Positions 1-11,590 are shown, numbered from the stretch's first letter. The stretch is DNA of 64,000 nucleotides from Tigriopus japonicus (GCA_010645155.1 CM021320.1:9778513-9842512), one strand, 5' to 3'. Made by a program: numbers and translations. The notes: generated by a model from the letters alone, not told the origin.

Positions 1-218
1 GGATTCGTTCGGATTGGGCAGCAAATTTTTTGGATTCGGATTAGTTTGGATTGGGCAAAAATATTCGGATTCGGATTCGTTCGGATTGAGTAGAAAATTT
101 TCGGGTTCGGATTCCTTCGGATTGAATGGAAGCTGTCGGATTTTGATTCGGATTCGGATTATAGAAACCAAGTTGGGATTGGATTTCAGGGACCCGTCTT
201 ATCCGATGCACAGCTCTA
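1..218. mobile_element. Right end of a GGATTCG-repeat hAT-like element (cut by window edge)
   Basis: Degenerate repeats of GGATTCG/GGATTCGTTCGGATTG fill positions 1-180 and stop at a sequence ending in GATGCACAGCTCTA at 218. Read inward, that end is TAGAGCTGTGCATC, which resembles the TAG-starting ends of the complete hAT-like elements elsewhere in this window. The left end lies outside the window, so neither the inverted repeat nor a target duplication can be tested. The hAT assignment is inference. Confidence 0.35.
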
Positions 219-1785
219 ATTCACAGAAAGTAACGTGCGTTATCATTCAATCCTTACACTAGGTCAAGATATCCATGACTAGGTTAAAAGCACTTTGTTA
301 GTCAAGGTACCACATCTTCCGAAGTTTGTATTAGAAAAATCAAATTAAAGAAAACGAGACAACAAAATCACTTGTTCACGTTTTCATTCTTAAATGAAAT
401 TTCCAGTTTTAGGAATTAAACAAATTTGGTCCTTATACCTTAAAGTCACGTTTTTCTGCTCAACATTCCCGAACAGTTTCCAAAATGCAAAACAAAATAC
501 AAAAAGGAGTCAAAATGTGCTCAATGCAAATAAGTGCTCAAACTAACAAATCACTGCAAAAAGGCCCAAAATGCAAAACATTTTTTGCATTTTTTGCATA
601 AAAGTCCCAGGCCTAATTATTGCACTATCTATTGTTCCAATAAATTTAATGGATTGTAACTAAGACATTACAAATCGCGAGTAATTTCTTCTAAAGCATA
701 TCAACAATAACGAAATCATTGTAACACTTTTCAGCCGTATAATACACGTTCCTTTGAATTTTTATGTTCAAGATTTTTTTTTACTTAAAGGGAAAATCAC
801 ACCCGGTTACTGTAGTGAAAAATTTGCAACCCCACAAAAACCTTATTTCCAAAATATCTAACCATTTATCTCGCGTAACAAGGAGTAAAAAAAAAAACTT
901 GAGTGAAGCTAAAAATTGTGGAAACTTATATTTTAGAATTCTGTGAACTAAAAATCACGTAACTTTCGAAATGTGCTTGTGAAATTATTGCGTTTTTTTG
1001 TAAAATTGTGATTAATGCTGGGATTAAATCGGCTGATCACTAAAGCGCCTCTGCATCCGTCAGTGGATCACCAGCCTGCCTGCTATTCGCAGCCACTTGC
1101 TAAGCTCATGCATACATATTTGTAGCGCTAGAGAGAACAAGAGCAGCGACGCCAGATGGCAGTTTTTGCTGCCACTTCTCGCAAAAGTGGCAGAATAGAT
1201 AACTAAATGGCAGTGAAAAATGTGGTTGGCAGTTTGACAGTAGGAGTGGGAAAGTGGCACAAAATGGCAGTATAGAAAAACTTGTACCGGGAAGTTGTTT
1301 AAGTGACAGAATGTGGCAGAAAGTAACCATAATATTTCGAGCTGTAAAATAAAGAAATAGAAAATTTCCGACTTCAAAGAAAATTTTCGATCTAAAGTGA
1401 CCGAATATGGCAGAATGATACTTCTACAATGGGAGTGAGCGCCCGTAATTGGCAGTATTTCAACCAATTTTTGGCAGCGTCGGCTTGAAACGACCTGATA
1501 GCGCTGCACTCGAGTTCCTAGAACTCTAGAGAGAAAAACACCGAGGAGGGCACACGAAAACGTGTCCTCCTCATTCAGTGCCCTCGCTCCATTCCATCTC
1601 AGTCTTGCAAGAAGACCACAAAATTTACACGGCCAGCCTCCCAAAACAAGGCAGTCTTCGAGCAGTGTTGCTAGATTAGATGAGAGTTAGAATTGCGGCT
1701 TTTGTTCAAAAAACCATAACAAATTGAAACTATGTAAATAGCAATAGAAAGAAAATTGGGCAAAAAAAGACATTTTTTACCATGG
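219..1785. other. AT-rich intergenic DNA, no supported gene
   Basis: No reading frame here looks coding. Around 540-610 there are TTTTTTGCAT-type words like those in the hAT-like element at 31909-33000, possibly a decayed relative. Around 1140-1320 the word TGGCAG recurs many times, without clear periodicity. Confidence 0.5.
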
Positions 1786-1919
1786 TCATTTTGGGGCCAT
1801 AAATATTTGTTCATTTTGGGGCCATAAATATTTGTTCATTTTGGGGCCATAAATATTTGTTCATTTTGGGGCCATAAATATTTGTTCATTTTGGGGCCAT
1901 AAATATTTGTTCATTTTGG
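1786..1919. repeat. 25-bp tandem repeat, 5.4 copies
   Basis: The unit begins TCATTTTGGGGCCATAAATA and is 25 bp long. Copies start at 1786, 1811, 1836, 1861 and 1886, followed by a 9-bp partial copy. The five full copies are identical as read, which suggests recent expansion or homogenisation. Confidence 0.95.
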
Positions 1920-2385
1920 TTTTTAAAAGGTATTATCAAGCTATTTCTTTGTTTTGTGTTTGTGTGTGTGTTTTCCAGAGTTAGAACGTAGCTTCGCACC
2001 TGCAATCTGTGTGGACGGCCAAAATATCTTTTATCGATTTTAGGGCCTCAACCAAATGTTAGGCACCTAAAGCATATTTGTATTTTCAAAAGTATATTTT
2101 CAAGCAAATATAAAATATATCTTAGTTTTGCGACATTTGAAGAAACAATCCAATAAAATTGCGTTGCACAAACACACAAGTAAATTTGGACGTATTTCTT
2201 CATAGTGGTTGCTAAATGCATCCATTTTTACGTATGCAAGCAACAGTTCCCTGAAATTTTTGAACGTTGAATGTAAAGTATTTTCGTCAAACAAAATATC
2301 TCAAATATTTGCCTAATGTTTGAAGCCTTTGTATTAGGCTATTTTACGACATTTACAGCCGTGACTACTGCATGTAAATGGATGA

Positions 2386-2492
2386 CCTAGACTAATGCCA
2401 TGTCCAAATTGATGCCACGGGGACACTTCAAGCCTGGGATTCAAACCAACGAACCCTTCAGTGTAGTGTTAGTGTTCAGTGCCAAACTCCAT
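2386..2492 (-). mobile_element. Possible SINE fragment
   Basis: On the minus strand a B-box-like GGTTTGAATCCC (2436-2447) is followed by a segment containing CAATTTGGAC, a word also found in the body of the better SINE next door. The A-box region is poor. This could be a diverged member of the same SINE family or chance similarity. Confidence 0.3.
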
Positions 2493-2571
2493 GCTGTTAA
2501 ATACAAATATTTAGGGCTCGTGTTTTCACCAGATAAATAGCACTGATGCAAACAATTTCCCCGTGTCTTCC

Positions 2572-2817
2572 TTTTTTTTTTGGATTGTTGGTGCCAGGGT
2601 CGGAGGGTTGAGCCTCGCCCGGCCAGCGAAGTCAGCCATCACATCGTCCAAATTGTTCCAATAGGCAATCTTATGTCCGTCTCAGAATGGTTCTCCGTCT
2701 GTGGGTGTGAATTAGCGTCTAAAAGTTTCCTTGAGAAAGGTCGGGGAGGAGAATCGAACCTGGGACCTCTCTCACTAGAGGAAACTGCGCTAACCACGAC
2801 GCCACGTCTCCTCCCCA
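2572..2817 (-). mobile_element. tRNA-derived SINE
   Basis: Read on the minus strand, the head (2817 to about 2740) looks like a tRNA gene. It has an A-box-like GTGGTTAGCGCAG and a B-box GGTTCGATTC (2751-2760). An unrelated body of about 170 bp follows, and the element ends in a 10-base oligo-A (T run at 2572-2581 on the plus strand). An internal Pol III promoter plus a 3' A tail is the standard SINE layout. It is not a working tRNA gene because the anticodon arm and 3' acceptor strand do not pair properly. The LINE partner is unknown and no target duplication was identified. Confidence 0.7.
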
Positions 2818-3595
2818 CATTTTTGTATTATACGTTTGTATATTTCTTTGGGTTTTTAAAATATTTGTCCGAACAAAAGTTTGTATTGTATTTGGGATCA
2901 CTTTTTGTTCATTCTTCTTTGTTATTTGTTTATTTCCTATCAGAAGTAGATATTTCGCCATATTTTTACAAGTTATATTTCAATCTTTCAAAAACTTGAC
3001 TTCTGAATTTGTGAAACGGAATTTCCTACAAAAAAATGATAATAGGATGTTGTCTTCTAGTGAAAATGTAAATTTGGAAAGCAATCTTCCAAGATCGATT
3101 TTAGAAAAAAATATATTTCAAAATCAACGTTTCGTTGGAAAATGTCATTCGAAATGTCCTTATCCCCAAAAGTTTTTACAACCCTTTTTTCCGTCTTTCA
3201 AAACACGTTTCTGGCCTTTTCCTTGTACTACAACGGCAACCCTGCCGTCAAGCCTCTCAATCACTGAAAGCAGAGGAGAAGAAGAACAAAAAGAAAGAAA
3301 GAAAGAAAGAAGAAGAGCCAGAGAGGAGAAGGAGGATCCTGGATTCACTCCGAGCCACAACTTGACTGGAAATCCCTCCTCGAATGAGCATCAGTGCCGC
3401 CTCGGATTGCCTCTCTACCCGTTGTTGAGTGCCGTGTTCGGGTGGGCGGGGATGAAGATCCGGAGGAGTGGGTGGGTGGGCGCGTCCGGTCTCACCCTCC
3501 TCCTCAACGCCACACGCTCAATCTTGACTTAAGAAGGCGCTCCATCTCCCGAGTAAAAAGAAGAAGCGCACCTCCCTCCTTCCTTCAGTAACATC
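2818..3595 (+). promoter_or_regulatory. Upstream region and 5' UTR of ADAM10
   Basis: No coding exon is seen. From about 3280 a purine-rich stretch with (AAAG)n is followed by GC-richer, CpG-containing DNA leading to the ADAM10 start codon, consistent with promoter and leader. No TATA box is obvious and the transcription start cannot be placed. Confidence 0.4.
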
Positions 3596-3767
3596 ATGAC
3601 CAAGACCCAAAGGGCGGAACAACCTCCTCCGCCTCCGCGACATCACAGTTACGCCCTCCTCAGTCGCATTCAAGCCAGACCCCCCGGAAGGACCTCCGGG
3701 ATGATCATGGGACCCATCCTGGTGGGTTCGGTCATGATGGCCTTGCTCACGGCCCATGGCGTCACGG
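3596..3767 (+). CDS. ADAM10: ADAM10 exon 1 (start, signal sequence)
   Basis: Starts at ATG 3596 and ends at the donor GTAAGAG in phase 1. It encodes a Pro-rich leader and then a hydrophobic stretch (MGPILVGSVMMALLTAHG), the likely signal peptide. Methionines at residues 36 and 38, just before the hydrophobic core, could be the true start and would give a conventional signal peptide. Confidence 0.8.
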
Positions 3768-6700
3768 GTAAGAGAGAAAGAAAAGAGTGGGCCCAACGAA
3801 CAAAGGCCTTTCTTTGTCCTTTGCGCGTTTGAAGTGGTTTTGGTCGAAGAGAAAGAAAGAATCTTGTGGAATCTAGGTTCTAGAGTTTTTACGAATGTGA
3901 GAATGCTTGACGGAAGAATATACGATAAAGTTGAGGGTGATGAGGGCGGAATAAGGCAACATTTTACGTAGATTGAGAATCATTCTCGTATCAAAAGGCG
4001 TATTTCGAATAGTTTGTTAAGAGTGTTGGGAATGGTAGGACTCGTTTTGATTTCAATGAGTTTAAATGCTTGACCGCGTCTCAATCTTAGTAGGTCAAGA
4101 GGGGTTGGATGAAACGAGTATTTCGAGAAAACCCTAAGGTTTAGCATATTTTTGGTAGTAATATTCCATCTTCGACTTATTTAGAAGCATCGAAGTGGAT
4201 AGTTATACATACATTAAGCCCGTTAGTTGAGTGACCGTAAAGATTTCTAGTTTGAGACCGTGATGTAAAATTGGTAGAAGGAAATACTCTCACATTTTTA
4301 GAACTTGGAATTTTCTAGTTAAGAAATGTTCAGGTTGTAATGTGGGAGTGATCAAGAGACCCTCTGTTACCCAATTTAATTGGCGAATGGCTTTGATTTG
4401 TTTCAGGTTTAAATCGTCTGAGTGATTATGTGGAACATTTTGAGCCCCTGCATTACGATCCCAGTCCCGTTCGAACGGATCATGCGCGACACAAGCGCTC
4501 TCTACCGGACGAGGATCACCGAGTGCGTTTGGACTTTGTGGCCCATGGCCAACGCTTCCAGATGGAACTCAAACGGGATCATTCCGTCTTTCACAACGAT
4601 CTATCCATTCATGATAACGATGATCGGCCCATCACCCACATTTTAGATACCTCACACATCTACGAGGGCAAACTCTTAGGTAAGACACCAAAAGTCACCG
4701 AGATAACGTTGTAATCTTGCGGTAATGAGGTGTTCAAATGTGAGTGCGTCGGTGATCTTTCAAGATCCTGTTATGATTTTTATGAGTTGGTGAGAACCGC
4801 GGAAAAGAGTAATCGATGATGCATGCACCACAGTTAATAGAGGCAAGGATTGTGACGACAAATGTTTGACCTTGATCATCGTCGAGGGATTCAGACGACT
4901 GAGGAAATGATTCACTTTCAATGGTGGGATGTGCCAAATCATCAAATGTTGTCGAGGAATTGATTCCTCGGCACTCCGGAAGTCATTGTAATCAGAGCCT
5001 TAAGCATGCGCTTACTTGTCTGGATTTGCATAAATGGATGGCCGGCTCAAGTCCTAGTTTTCAGCCAAGCGTGGTAAAATGAGCTGATTCGTAATCCCGG
5101 GTTTAAATAATCTTATCAAGTAATGTCCAAAATTTATTGCCCCGTTTTCATCTCAATGAACAACACTTGAAAACGTGATTTGTGAGTGTAATCTTCGACT
5201 TCCTTTGCTCGCTTGCTTTGGTATCTTGCAGAAATTCCGACCACTCACTCGACACTCTCGATTGTTATTTAATTCATGATACGTTAAATTTGGCCACTTT
5301 GCGACATTTGTTGGGACAAGATTTAGATTAGCTTTAATTTCCCCGAACACATGTCTTCACATCAATATTGCAAATTGAAGCCATTTGAACTCGGGTTGAG
5401 CCTTGAATATTGGCATTCAAACGCTAGAAGAGGGTTTTTGGCGAACTTCAAACGTGGAAAAAGTCATTGCTGATTGAACGCGAGAAGGACGGGAGAGAAA
5501 ACATTTGGCATTTAATTACCTCGAATACCCTATTCCCCCCCTTGCTTTATCGTTATCAAGGCGTCAATGAAGTATTATGTGATTGCCAGCTCAGTGAGCA
5601 GAGAAATGATCCACAGTGTGTAATACCCTCAGTTCGAGGAAACTTGAATTCACAGTTAACGTCATTTCAACAGCAGCAGGGACTTCAATTTGCTCTAATT
5701 TTGGCTTCACAATGATAAGAAATGAAATGGGAGGTTACATTGTTTGAGGAAAAAAGAAAGCTACGCCTGACTTCAGACCAAATCAAAATCGAAAAATTGC
5801 CTTTCCAAATCATATGCGATGAAGAGCCTTAATTAAATTATTAAACTGTCCCGGCCTGTATACTTCATTTGTTCGAAATAGGTCAGTTTTAGTTGGTTCC
5901 TTTACTGGAAAAGGTAGCTTTTGATTTTGATTCTCTGTTGACGATTCAGCAGAATTTAATGCAGATTGACATCGTTAATGCCCTTCCAAATGCAAAAAAT
6001 GCAGATGATGACAATAAATTCATATTTCACCATGTCATGGTTGGCTAACAGCAGTGTCAGTGGCCACCGATATCAAGAAAGGTATCCTACAACGAGGCAA
6101 AGATACCAAACATTTTTTTGCATATTGTTCAATTATAAAAGAGGCACTTTAGATCACAATATTATTGTTCAAGAAACTGTTAACAGCTTTGGGGCCGCAA
6201 TAATCACTTTCCAAGAAACCAGTTGTTCCATCGGTAGATGGCGGTATTAAACCTATAATATAAAGTTGGTGGCGTTTAATTGGAAACGTCCATATATTCT
6301 GAAAGTAATAGCACAATAAGTGTCTTGAAACTCTAATTACTCGCTAATCCAGCTTTAACCACTACAAAAGGTCTTCTCATGATATCAGGAGACACTCGTG
6401 ACGAAATTTTCAGAATTTGTTCGGAATATCCTTTCAAACTTCGGTTGGAAATGCTTGAAAAGAGTGGGTTGGACTTTTTTACCCACTATGAAAATTAAAC
6501 CATACCGCTTTTATTGTTATCAAGTCTTGGAAAACAGATTATTAAATAACTAAAACAGCTATCACCTTAGTCGATTCTCCGACAGATACTTAGGGTTACC
6601 CCAATCTTTTGCATCCCTTGCATAAAGGACTGAATTTAATCACCAAATATTCATGATGAAAGTCCTCAGCACTTTCTCACGATACCATAAGTATCCAATC

Positions 6701-9700
6701 TGACCCATCTCCCTCGCTTCTAGATGATCCCGACAGTCATTGTTTCGGTGCAATACGGGATGGCGTGTTTGACGGTCAGATCTCGACTCGTCGTGGGACT
6801 TACTTTGTCGAGCGCGCCAACCGATATGCTCACATTGATCTCAACTCTGCTCATCCAACGAATCCCACCACCACAACAACTAGTAGACCCTTTTTTGGTG
6901 GATCATCCAGCGAGCCCTTGGTTGGAAACAGAACCATTCATTCTGTGATATATCACGAAGCACACGTTAAAACGGATCCATTCCGACATGGGAAATACGG
7001 CCAGACTCAAGGCGGTTGTGGCGTGTCCGATTCAGTCCAGAAATGGATGGAAAGCATTCAAAACTCGGGTGAGCCGTCTCCGCCAAGTCGACCAAGTTCT
7101 CAGTCCGAATCTGCGGACGAAAAAGTTGAACTTGGTCAGGGGGATGAGCAAGACGAGGAGATTCCCTCGGCGTTGCCGTTGTATTCGAATGAGATTCCCA
7201 AGTTTAAGTATTCGGCCGAGGCCAATGATCCGCTCAAGAGACCCAAGCGAGCCATTCCCAGTCCCAACAAGAAGAAGTCTTGCTCTCTCTACATTCAAAC
7301 GGATCCACTCTTCTGGAAGCATGTTCACGCTCAGGTACGTCATAAAATGGGCTAATATTTTGATTGAAATTAAAATGTGATAATTGATGGGGTTTTTTTT
7401 TCAAGGAGGGAGACGATGACAAAACCCAAGAGGAGATCCTGTCCTTGATTGCCCAGCATGTGAAGGCAGTCAATCGGATTTATTCGGATACACCATTCGA
7501 TGGTCGATACAAGCACAATGGCTACCAATTCGAGGTGCAACGAATCAAAATCCACAATGACTCCCAATGTAAAAGCTCAGGCAGGGTCACTGCGGATCAA
7601 AATCAATTCTGTATCCCCAATGTGGATGTGTCCAATTTCTTGAATCTGCATTCCAAGTCCAATCACGAGGAGTTCTGTTTGGCATACGTCTTCACGTATC
7701 GTGATTTCACGGGAGGAACCTTGGGTCTAGCTTGGGTGGCTTCGGCTTCAGGTAATCGATATCATATCCCTTTTTTTCACTTTTGCCAAGCAAGTCCTTT
7801 CAAGCCTGCTTCGTCTTCCAGGTGCATCCGGAGGTATTTGTGAGACGTACAAACGGTACACCGAGAACATCAATGGTGTTCATCACACTGCCAAGCGAAG
7901 TCTGAACACCGGGATCATCACTTTCGTCAACTACAACTCCCGAGTCCCGCCCAAAGTCTCCCAGCTCACGTTAGCTCACGAAATTGGGCATAATTTTGGC
8001 TCGCCCCACGATTATCCGCAAGAATGTCGACCCGGAGGTTTAGCCGGCAACTACATCATGTTCGCTTCGGCCACATCCGGTGATCGGGATAATAACAACA
8101 AGTTCTCCCATTGCTCCAAGTCTAACATTTCGGCCGTTTTGGATGCCATCGTGGACGGTCACAAGCCCAATTGCTTCACCGAGTCCGATGGAGCTTTTTG
8201 CGGCAACAAAATCGTCGAAGAAGGCGAGGAATGTGATTGCGGGTTCGATGATCACGAATGCACCGAAAGTTGTTGCTACCCGAGGAAATCCGCTGAATTG
8301 ACGGATGAAGAGAACAAACGGAATCGATGTCGACGCAAACCCGACACGGAATGCAGTCCCAGTGAAGGACCGTGTTGTTCCAGTCGGTGTCAGTTCACCC
8401 GAAGCTCGGAGAGAGTACAGTGCAAGAATGAGGACGATTGCACCATGGCCGCCACTTGTGACGGCCAACAGGCTCGATGTCCTCGGCCTTTATTCAAGCC
8501 TGATAATATTACAGAATGCCATGAGGGCACCCAAGTCTGCCAAGAAGGCGTGTGTCAGAGCTCGATTTGTCTCAAGTTTGGCCTGGAATCGTGCTTCCTC
8601 ACCAGCGATATCGTTCAGAGCAAGCGTGAGCTCTGTGAATTGGCCTGTCGAAGACCCGGAGCCAAGAACAATACGTGCATGTCCACGAGTGACTTGTTGG
8701 ACTTGGGATTCATCCGACCCGAAGATTTGACGGAGGGACTCACACTCAGACCCGGATCGCCGTGCGACAATTTCCAGGGATATTGTGACGTGTTCCTAAA
8801 GTGTCGGAAAGTGGATGCCGAAGGTCCTCTGGTGCGACTCAAGAATCTAATTCTGAACGAGGAGACACTGCTCACTATCCGAGAATGGGTCACGGTAAGA
8901 GAAATGATAGTCCGTCAAGGAAGCTGGGCATCGATTTAGACAGCGTGTCTCCGATATTCTAGGAGTATTGGTACGTGGTTCTGTTGTCCAGCATTGCTTT
9001 GGTGATCTTCATGGCCATTTTTATCCGATGTTGCGCGATTCACACACCTTCGTCCAATCCGAATCTTCCAAAGAATCTACACTTGACCGAGACCTTACGA
9101 CGACCAGTACGGTCATTACAGCAAAAGGTAAATTTTTAGGGATGCTTGCACTTGAATCCAAAGTGGTAATTTGGTAACTGGCAGACGACTTGTCCTCTTA
9201 TTCTCCGTTTCTGACCTTCCACTTTCTTGCTTCTTGTACGCTTGGTACTACCAATGAATGCTTCGAGGTCAACTGAGTCTTTCCTTTCCTTGACTTTTTC
9301 TTCTTCATTATCAGGGTGTGTACGTTGGTTCATGGGTCATTCAAAACAACGCCCCTGTCCCGCCCAAGGTAAACTTTTGCCGATTCACAGAGTGCTTCTT
9401 TTTCTTAAGTTTCTATTCTCTCAATATTGCCATTACTCTTCACTAATGGTTCGATGTAACACATCAGAGCTAAAAAACTCATCACATAAAATAGCATTAA
9501 CATTTATAATACTGTCGTGCCACACAGGAGAAACTTCATGTGTTGTCCTAGAGCACTATTATAACATATAGTGCTCTAGGTTGTCATAGGTTGAAATTGT
9601 ATTATATTATTTATTTCTTATGAATCGACCAACGTGCAGATTTACTTCTATTGTTTGGAGCAAGTGTGGACATAGTGAAGTTTTGAGGCTTTCTTACTGG

Positions 9701-10854
9701 TCTGCAAACTAAAATTAAACCAAAGAAACTCGTCAAATGTACTGAAAATGGTCAACTTCTTTGCCATTGACTTTTAAAGTCTTGTTCAAAAAACTCTAAA
9801 AAGTACTTAGATACTTGGAAATTCAATAAGTGTTTCGCAAATACATTCTATCACTAGAAGCAAAGACATGTCGATGTTGATCCTATGCATGTCCGTTCTT
9901 AACCACTTACCAAACCTAGTGGCAGACCTGTGATGCAGTTGTAATTACTATTACGTAATTGCAATTACATTCCCAAGCAATTGTAATTGTAGTAAATTAC
10001 ATTTGAAATAAAAGTATTTGTAACTTTAGTTAATTACATTTCAACCAATGCAATTGACATATTTCAATTACAATTTACAATTACAGTTTTACCTACAAAA
10101 CAAGATCTAGGAAAACTTTTCCCCCATCATTTCAAAATTATTCAGTTTGAAAGTAGATACACCTAAAGTCGACAAATTTTTAACGCTGCTTTCAGATTAT
10201 TGCACTTCAAAAAAATGATCTTTTGTTGCACTTAAATGTAATTGAATGTGATTCAATTACATTTTGAAAGTAATTGTATTTTATTACATTTGAAATATAG
10301 TAATTTTAATTGATTACATTTTAAAATAAAGCAATTGTAATTAATTACATTTGAAAATATATTAATTGTAATTATAACTAATTACTGTTGGGACCAAAGT
10401 AATTGTAATTGACACAGGTTTGCCCAGTGGACACGTTTCAACTGATTGTCCTCCTTTTCTCGCTTCATTGGGTATTCATGCTCACATCAGTCGAACATCA
10501 GCTAATCGCCTCTCTAAATTTCAGCACTACCGACCCGCTAACCCTGGCCATGGTCAGCCACACCATCAACAGCCACAACAGCATCATAACCATGGCAGTG
10601 GGGCGGGCCCCTCGGGCGCTCCACCACCTTATCCTGGGCGGAACATCTCGGGGGGCAGTGCCGCTTTGCCCGGACCCGGTCATGGATATGGTGAAGGGCG
10701 CGGTCATTACAATCGTTCTCGGAGTTATGAAGAACGCCAGGCGGTGGGTGGGCCCGCGGCCTTGAATCAGTCGGTCCCTAGTGGGCGTGACCGCCGTTCA
10801 GGTGGGGCCCATGGGAATCGCTCCAGTCGGATAGAAATGACACCCATGCGATAG
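3596..10854 (+). CDS. ADAM10: ADAM10/Kuzbanian metalloprotease (whole gene, 8 exons)
   Basis: ADAM10 is a type I membrane zinc protease that sheds ectodomains, notably Notch. Exons are 3596-3767, 4407-4679, 6724-7334, 7406-7751, 7822-8894, 8963-9127, 9315-9368 (probably optional) and 10525-10854. All junctions are GT-AG and the phases agree, giving 1007 residues with the 54-nt exon and 989 without it. Order: signal sequence (about residues 36-57), prodomain ending at the furin-type site KRPKR (320-324), zinc protease domain with HEIGHNFGSPH (520-530) and Met-turn Met547, disintegrin domain from about 593, Cys-rich region, transmembrane helix (about 829-847), and a Gly/His/Pro-rich cytoplasmic tail ending EMTPMR. 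The HTPSSNP motif after the membrane segment is an ADAM10 hallmark. A serine- and acid-rich stretch before the furin site is an insertion relative to what I recall of vertebrate ADAM10. ADAM17 is the alternative, but the motifs favour ADAM10. Confidence 0.95.
4407..4679 (+). CDS. ADAM10: ADAM10 exon 2 (prodomain)
   Basis: Acceptor TTTCAG at 4401-4406, donor GTAAGA at 4680, phase 1 at both ends. The encoded LDFVAHGQRF and DTSHIYEG segments match the ADAM10 prodomain. Confidence 0.92.
6724..7334 (+). CDS. ADAM10: ADAM10 exon 3 (prodomain and furin site)
   Basis: Acceptor CTTCTAG, donor GTACGT. It contains SVIYHEAHV, the cysteine-switch-like KYGQTQGGCG, a long Ser/Glu-rich stretch, and the convertase site KRPKR (residues 320-324). 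SCSLYIQTDPLF then begins the mature protease. Confidence 0.93.
7406..7751 (+). CDS. ADAM10: ADAM10 exon 4 (protease domain, first half)
   Basis: Follows a 71-nt intron. It encodes the protease segment through EEFCLAYVFTYRDF and GLAWVASA, which is strongly ADAM10-like. The donor is GTAATC, phase 1. Confidence 0.93.
7822..8894 (+). CDS. ADAM10: ADAM10 exon 5 (zinc site, disintegrin, Cys-rich)
   Basis: Follows a 70-nt intron. It contains the zinc-binding HEIGHNFGSPHD at 7977, the Met-turn NYIMF (Met codon at 8058), the disintegrin start CGNKIVEEGEECDCG, and the Cys-rich part through GYCDVFLKCR, ending at REWVT in phase 0. All three zinc-ligand His and the catalytic Glu are present. Confidence 0.96.
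8963..9127 (+). CDS. ADAM10: ADAM10 exon 6 (transmembrane segment)
   Basis: Encodes a hydrophobic helix (YVVLLSSIALVIFMAIF) followed by CCAIHTPSSNP and a basic juxtamembrane stretch. Phase 0 at both ends; 55 codons. Confidence 0.93.
9315..9368 (+). CDS. ADAM10: Candidate 54-nt cassette exon of ADAM10
   Basis: A good pyrimidine tract and acceptor (TTCATTATCAG) and a donor GTAAAC bracket 18 codons, phase 0 at both ends, encoding GVYVGSWVIQNNAPVPPK. Including or skipping it keeps the frame, so it could be alternatively spliced into the cytoplasmic tail. There is no transcript evidence here. Confidence 0.5.
9923..10422. mobile_element. 500-bp hAT-like MITE in ADAM10 intron
   Basis: Ends are CAGACCTGTG on the left and CACAGGTTTG on the right (inverted repeats with one mismatch over 10 bp, continuing into TTGTAATTAC/GTAATTGTAA). 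They are flanked by CCTAGTGG (9915-9922) and CCCAGTGG (10423-10430), an 8-bp target duplication with one mismatch. The interior is a series of TAATTACATTTGAAATA-like repeats with no coding capacity. Eight-bp duplications and CA-starting ends are typical of hAT. Confidence 0.72.
10525..10854 (+). CDS. ADAM10: ADAM10 last exon (cytoplasmic tail)
   Basis: Acceptor AAATTTCAG, then 109 codons and a TAG stop at 10852. The tail is rich in Gly, Pro, His and Gln, with a YGEGRGHYNRSRSYEER segment, and ends SRIEMTPMR, close in spirit to the basic, Met-containing end of vertebrate ADAM10. Confidence 0.85.
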   Translation, partial: HYRPANPGHGQPHHQQPQQHHNHGSGAGPSGAPPPYPGRNISGGSAALPGPGHGYGEGRGHYNRSRSYEERQAVGGPAALNQSVPSGRDRRSGGAHGNRSSRIEMTPMR

Positions 10855-11088
10855 GAGATGACAATTATGATTATGGTTTGATTTAAAGTAAACATATACA
10901 TTCTTACTCACATACTATGAATGCGAATGAGCGTAGTAAAATTGATGATGAGTTTTCATCTCTTGCCACACCAATTGTCAACCAATCAAAACAAAAAATA
11001 GAACTAAACTTGTTTTTTTCCTTAATTCCCTGTTCAATCTAAGCCAAAAAATGACATTAGCAATCCTGTCTTAGTGTTATAGGAAAAT

Positions 11089-11094
11089 AATAAA
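11089..11094 (+). terminator. Candidate poly(A) signal for ADAM10
   Basis: AATAAA lies about 235 nt after the ADAM10 stop codon. It is the first canonical hexamer noticed downstream; use is not proven. Confidence 0.4.
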
Positions 11095-11439
11095 CTCAAT
11101 CCCATCCTCTCTAAGAATGTCACTCTTTCCATAAAAATATCCGACGCCATTTTTTCAACTAGATTTCCGAATTTCTGCTAACACTCCTCAAATGAAAACT
11201 GAAATTACTCCTACCAAGAAGCACCTAAATTTCTTGGAGTGGAAGGCTTGTGACGAGCATTATGATTTTCAGTAGAAACAAATCAATGACGTGTTTCTGC
11301 CAAACTAACTTCGCTGATGTTAGCTATTGTTGGCTAATTTTCCATGGCTTTTCCGCTTAACTGCTTCTCCGCCTTTCCTTATGCTTCAGCCAAATCGGTT
11401 TGAGAATTCCATCCGACATCGAACGCTGTTGGTCGGATA

Positions 11440-11590
11440 ATAGTTTTAGGTCAAAAACTTTTTCCCTGAACCTAAACTTATGTAATACAATAAAAGTAAA
11501 GTTGTTCCCCATTGAGTTGTGGGTCCAAAAAATGCCAAGATGTCATTGGATATTTCGATCCAAACCTAAAAAGCCATTCGAAACACCGTG
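11440..11590. mobile_element. Partial copy of the foldback element of 45730-46782
   Basis: This segment matches the outer right arm of the large foldback element: AACTTTTTCCCTGAACCTAA, GTTGTTCCCCATTGA and the terminus CATTCGAAACACCGTG (the other copy reads CATTCGGAACACCGTG). It lacks the long inner arms, so it is an internally deleted or truncated member of the family. Confidence 0.75.

Noticed and set aside
430..620. A further copy of the TAGGGCTGCACA-type element
   Set aside because: Only TTTTTTGCAT words and a weak TAGGCCTG end match; no second end or duplication found.
1060..1644. 194-codon minus-strand open frame
   Set aside because: The product is of mixed low-complexity character with no domain, and the DNA is full of TGGCAG words; probably fortuitous.
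2736..2816. A tRNA gene on the minus strand
   Set aside because: A and B boxes are present, but acceptor and anticodon arms do not fold properly and a SINE body with A tail follows.
3000..3530. Long open frames in the purine-rich region before ADAM10
   Set aside because: They come from (AAAG)n-like low complexity and lie in the likely promoter/5' UTR.
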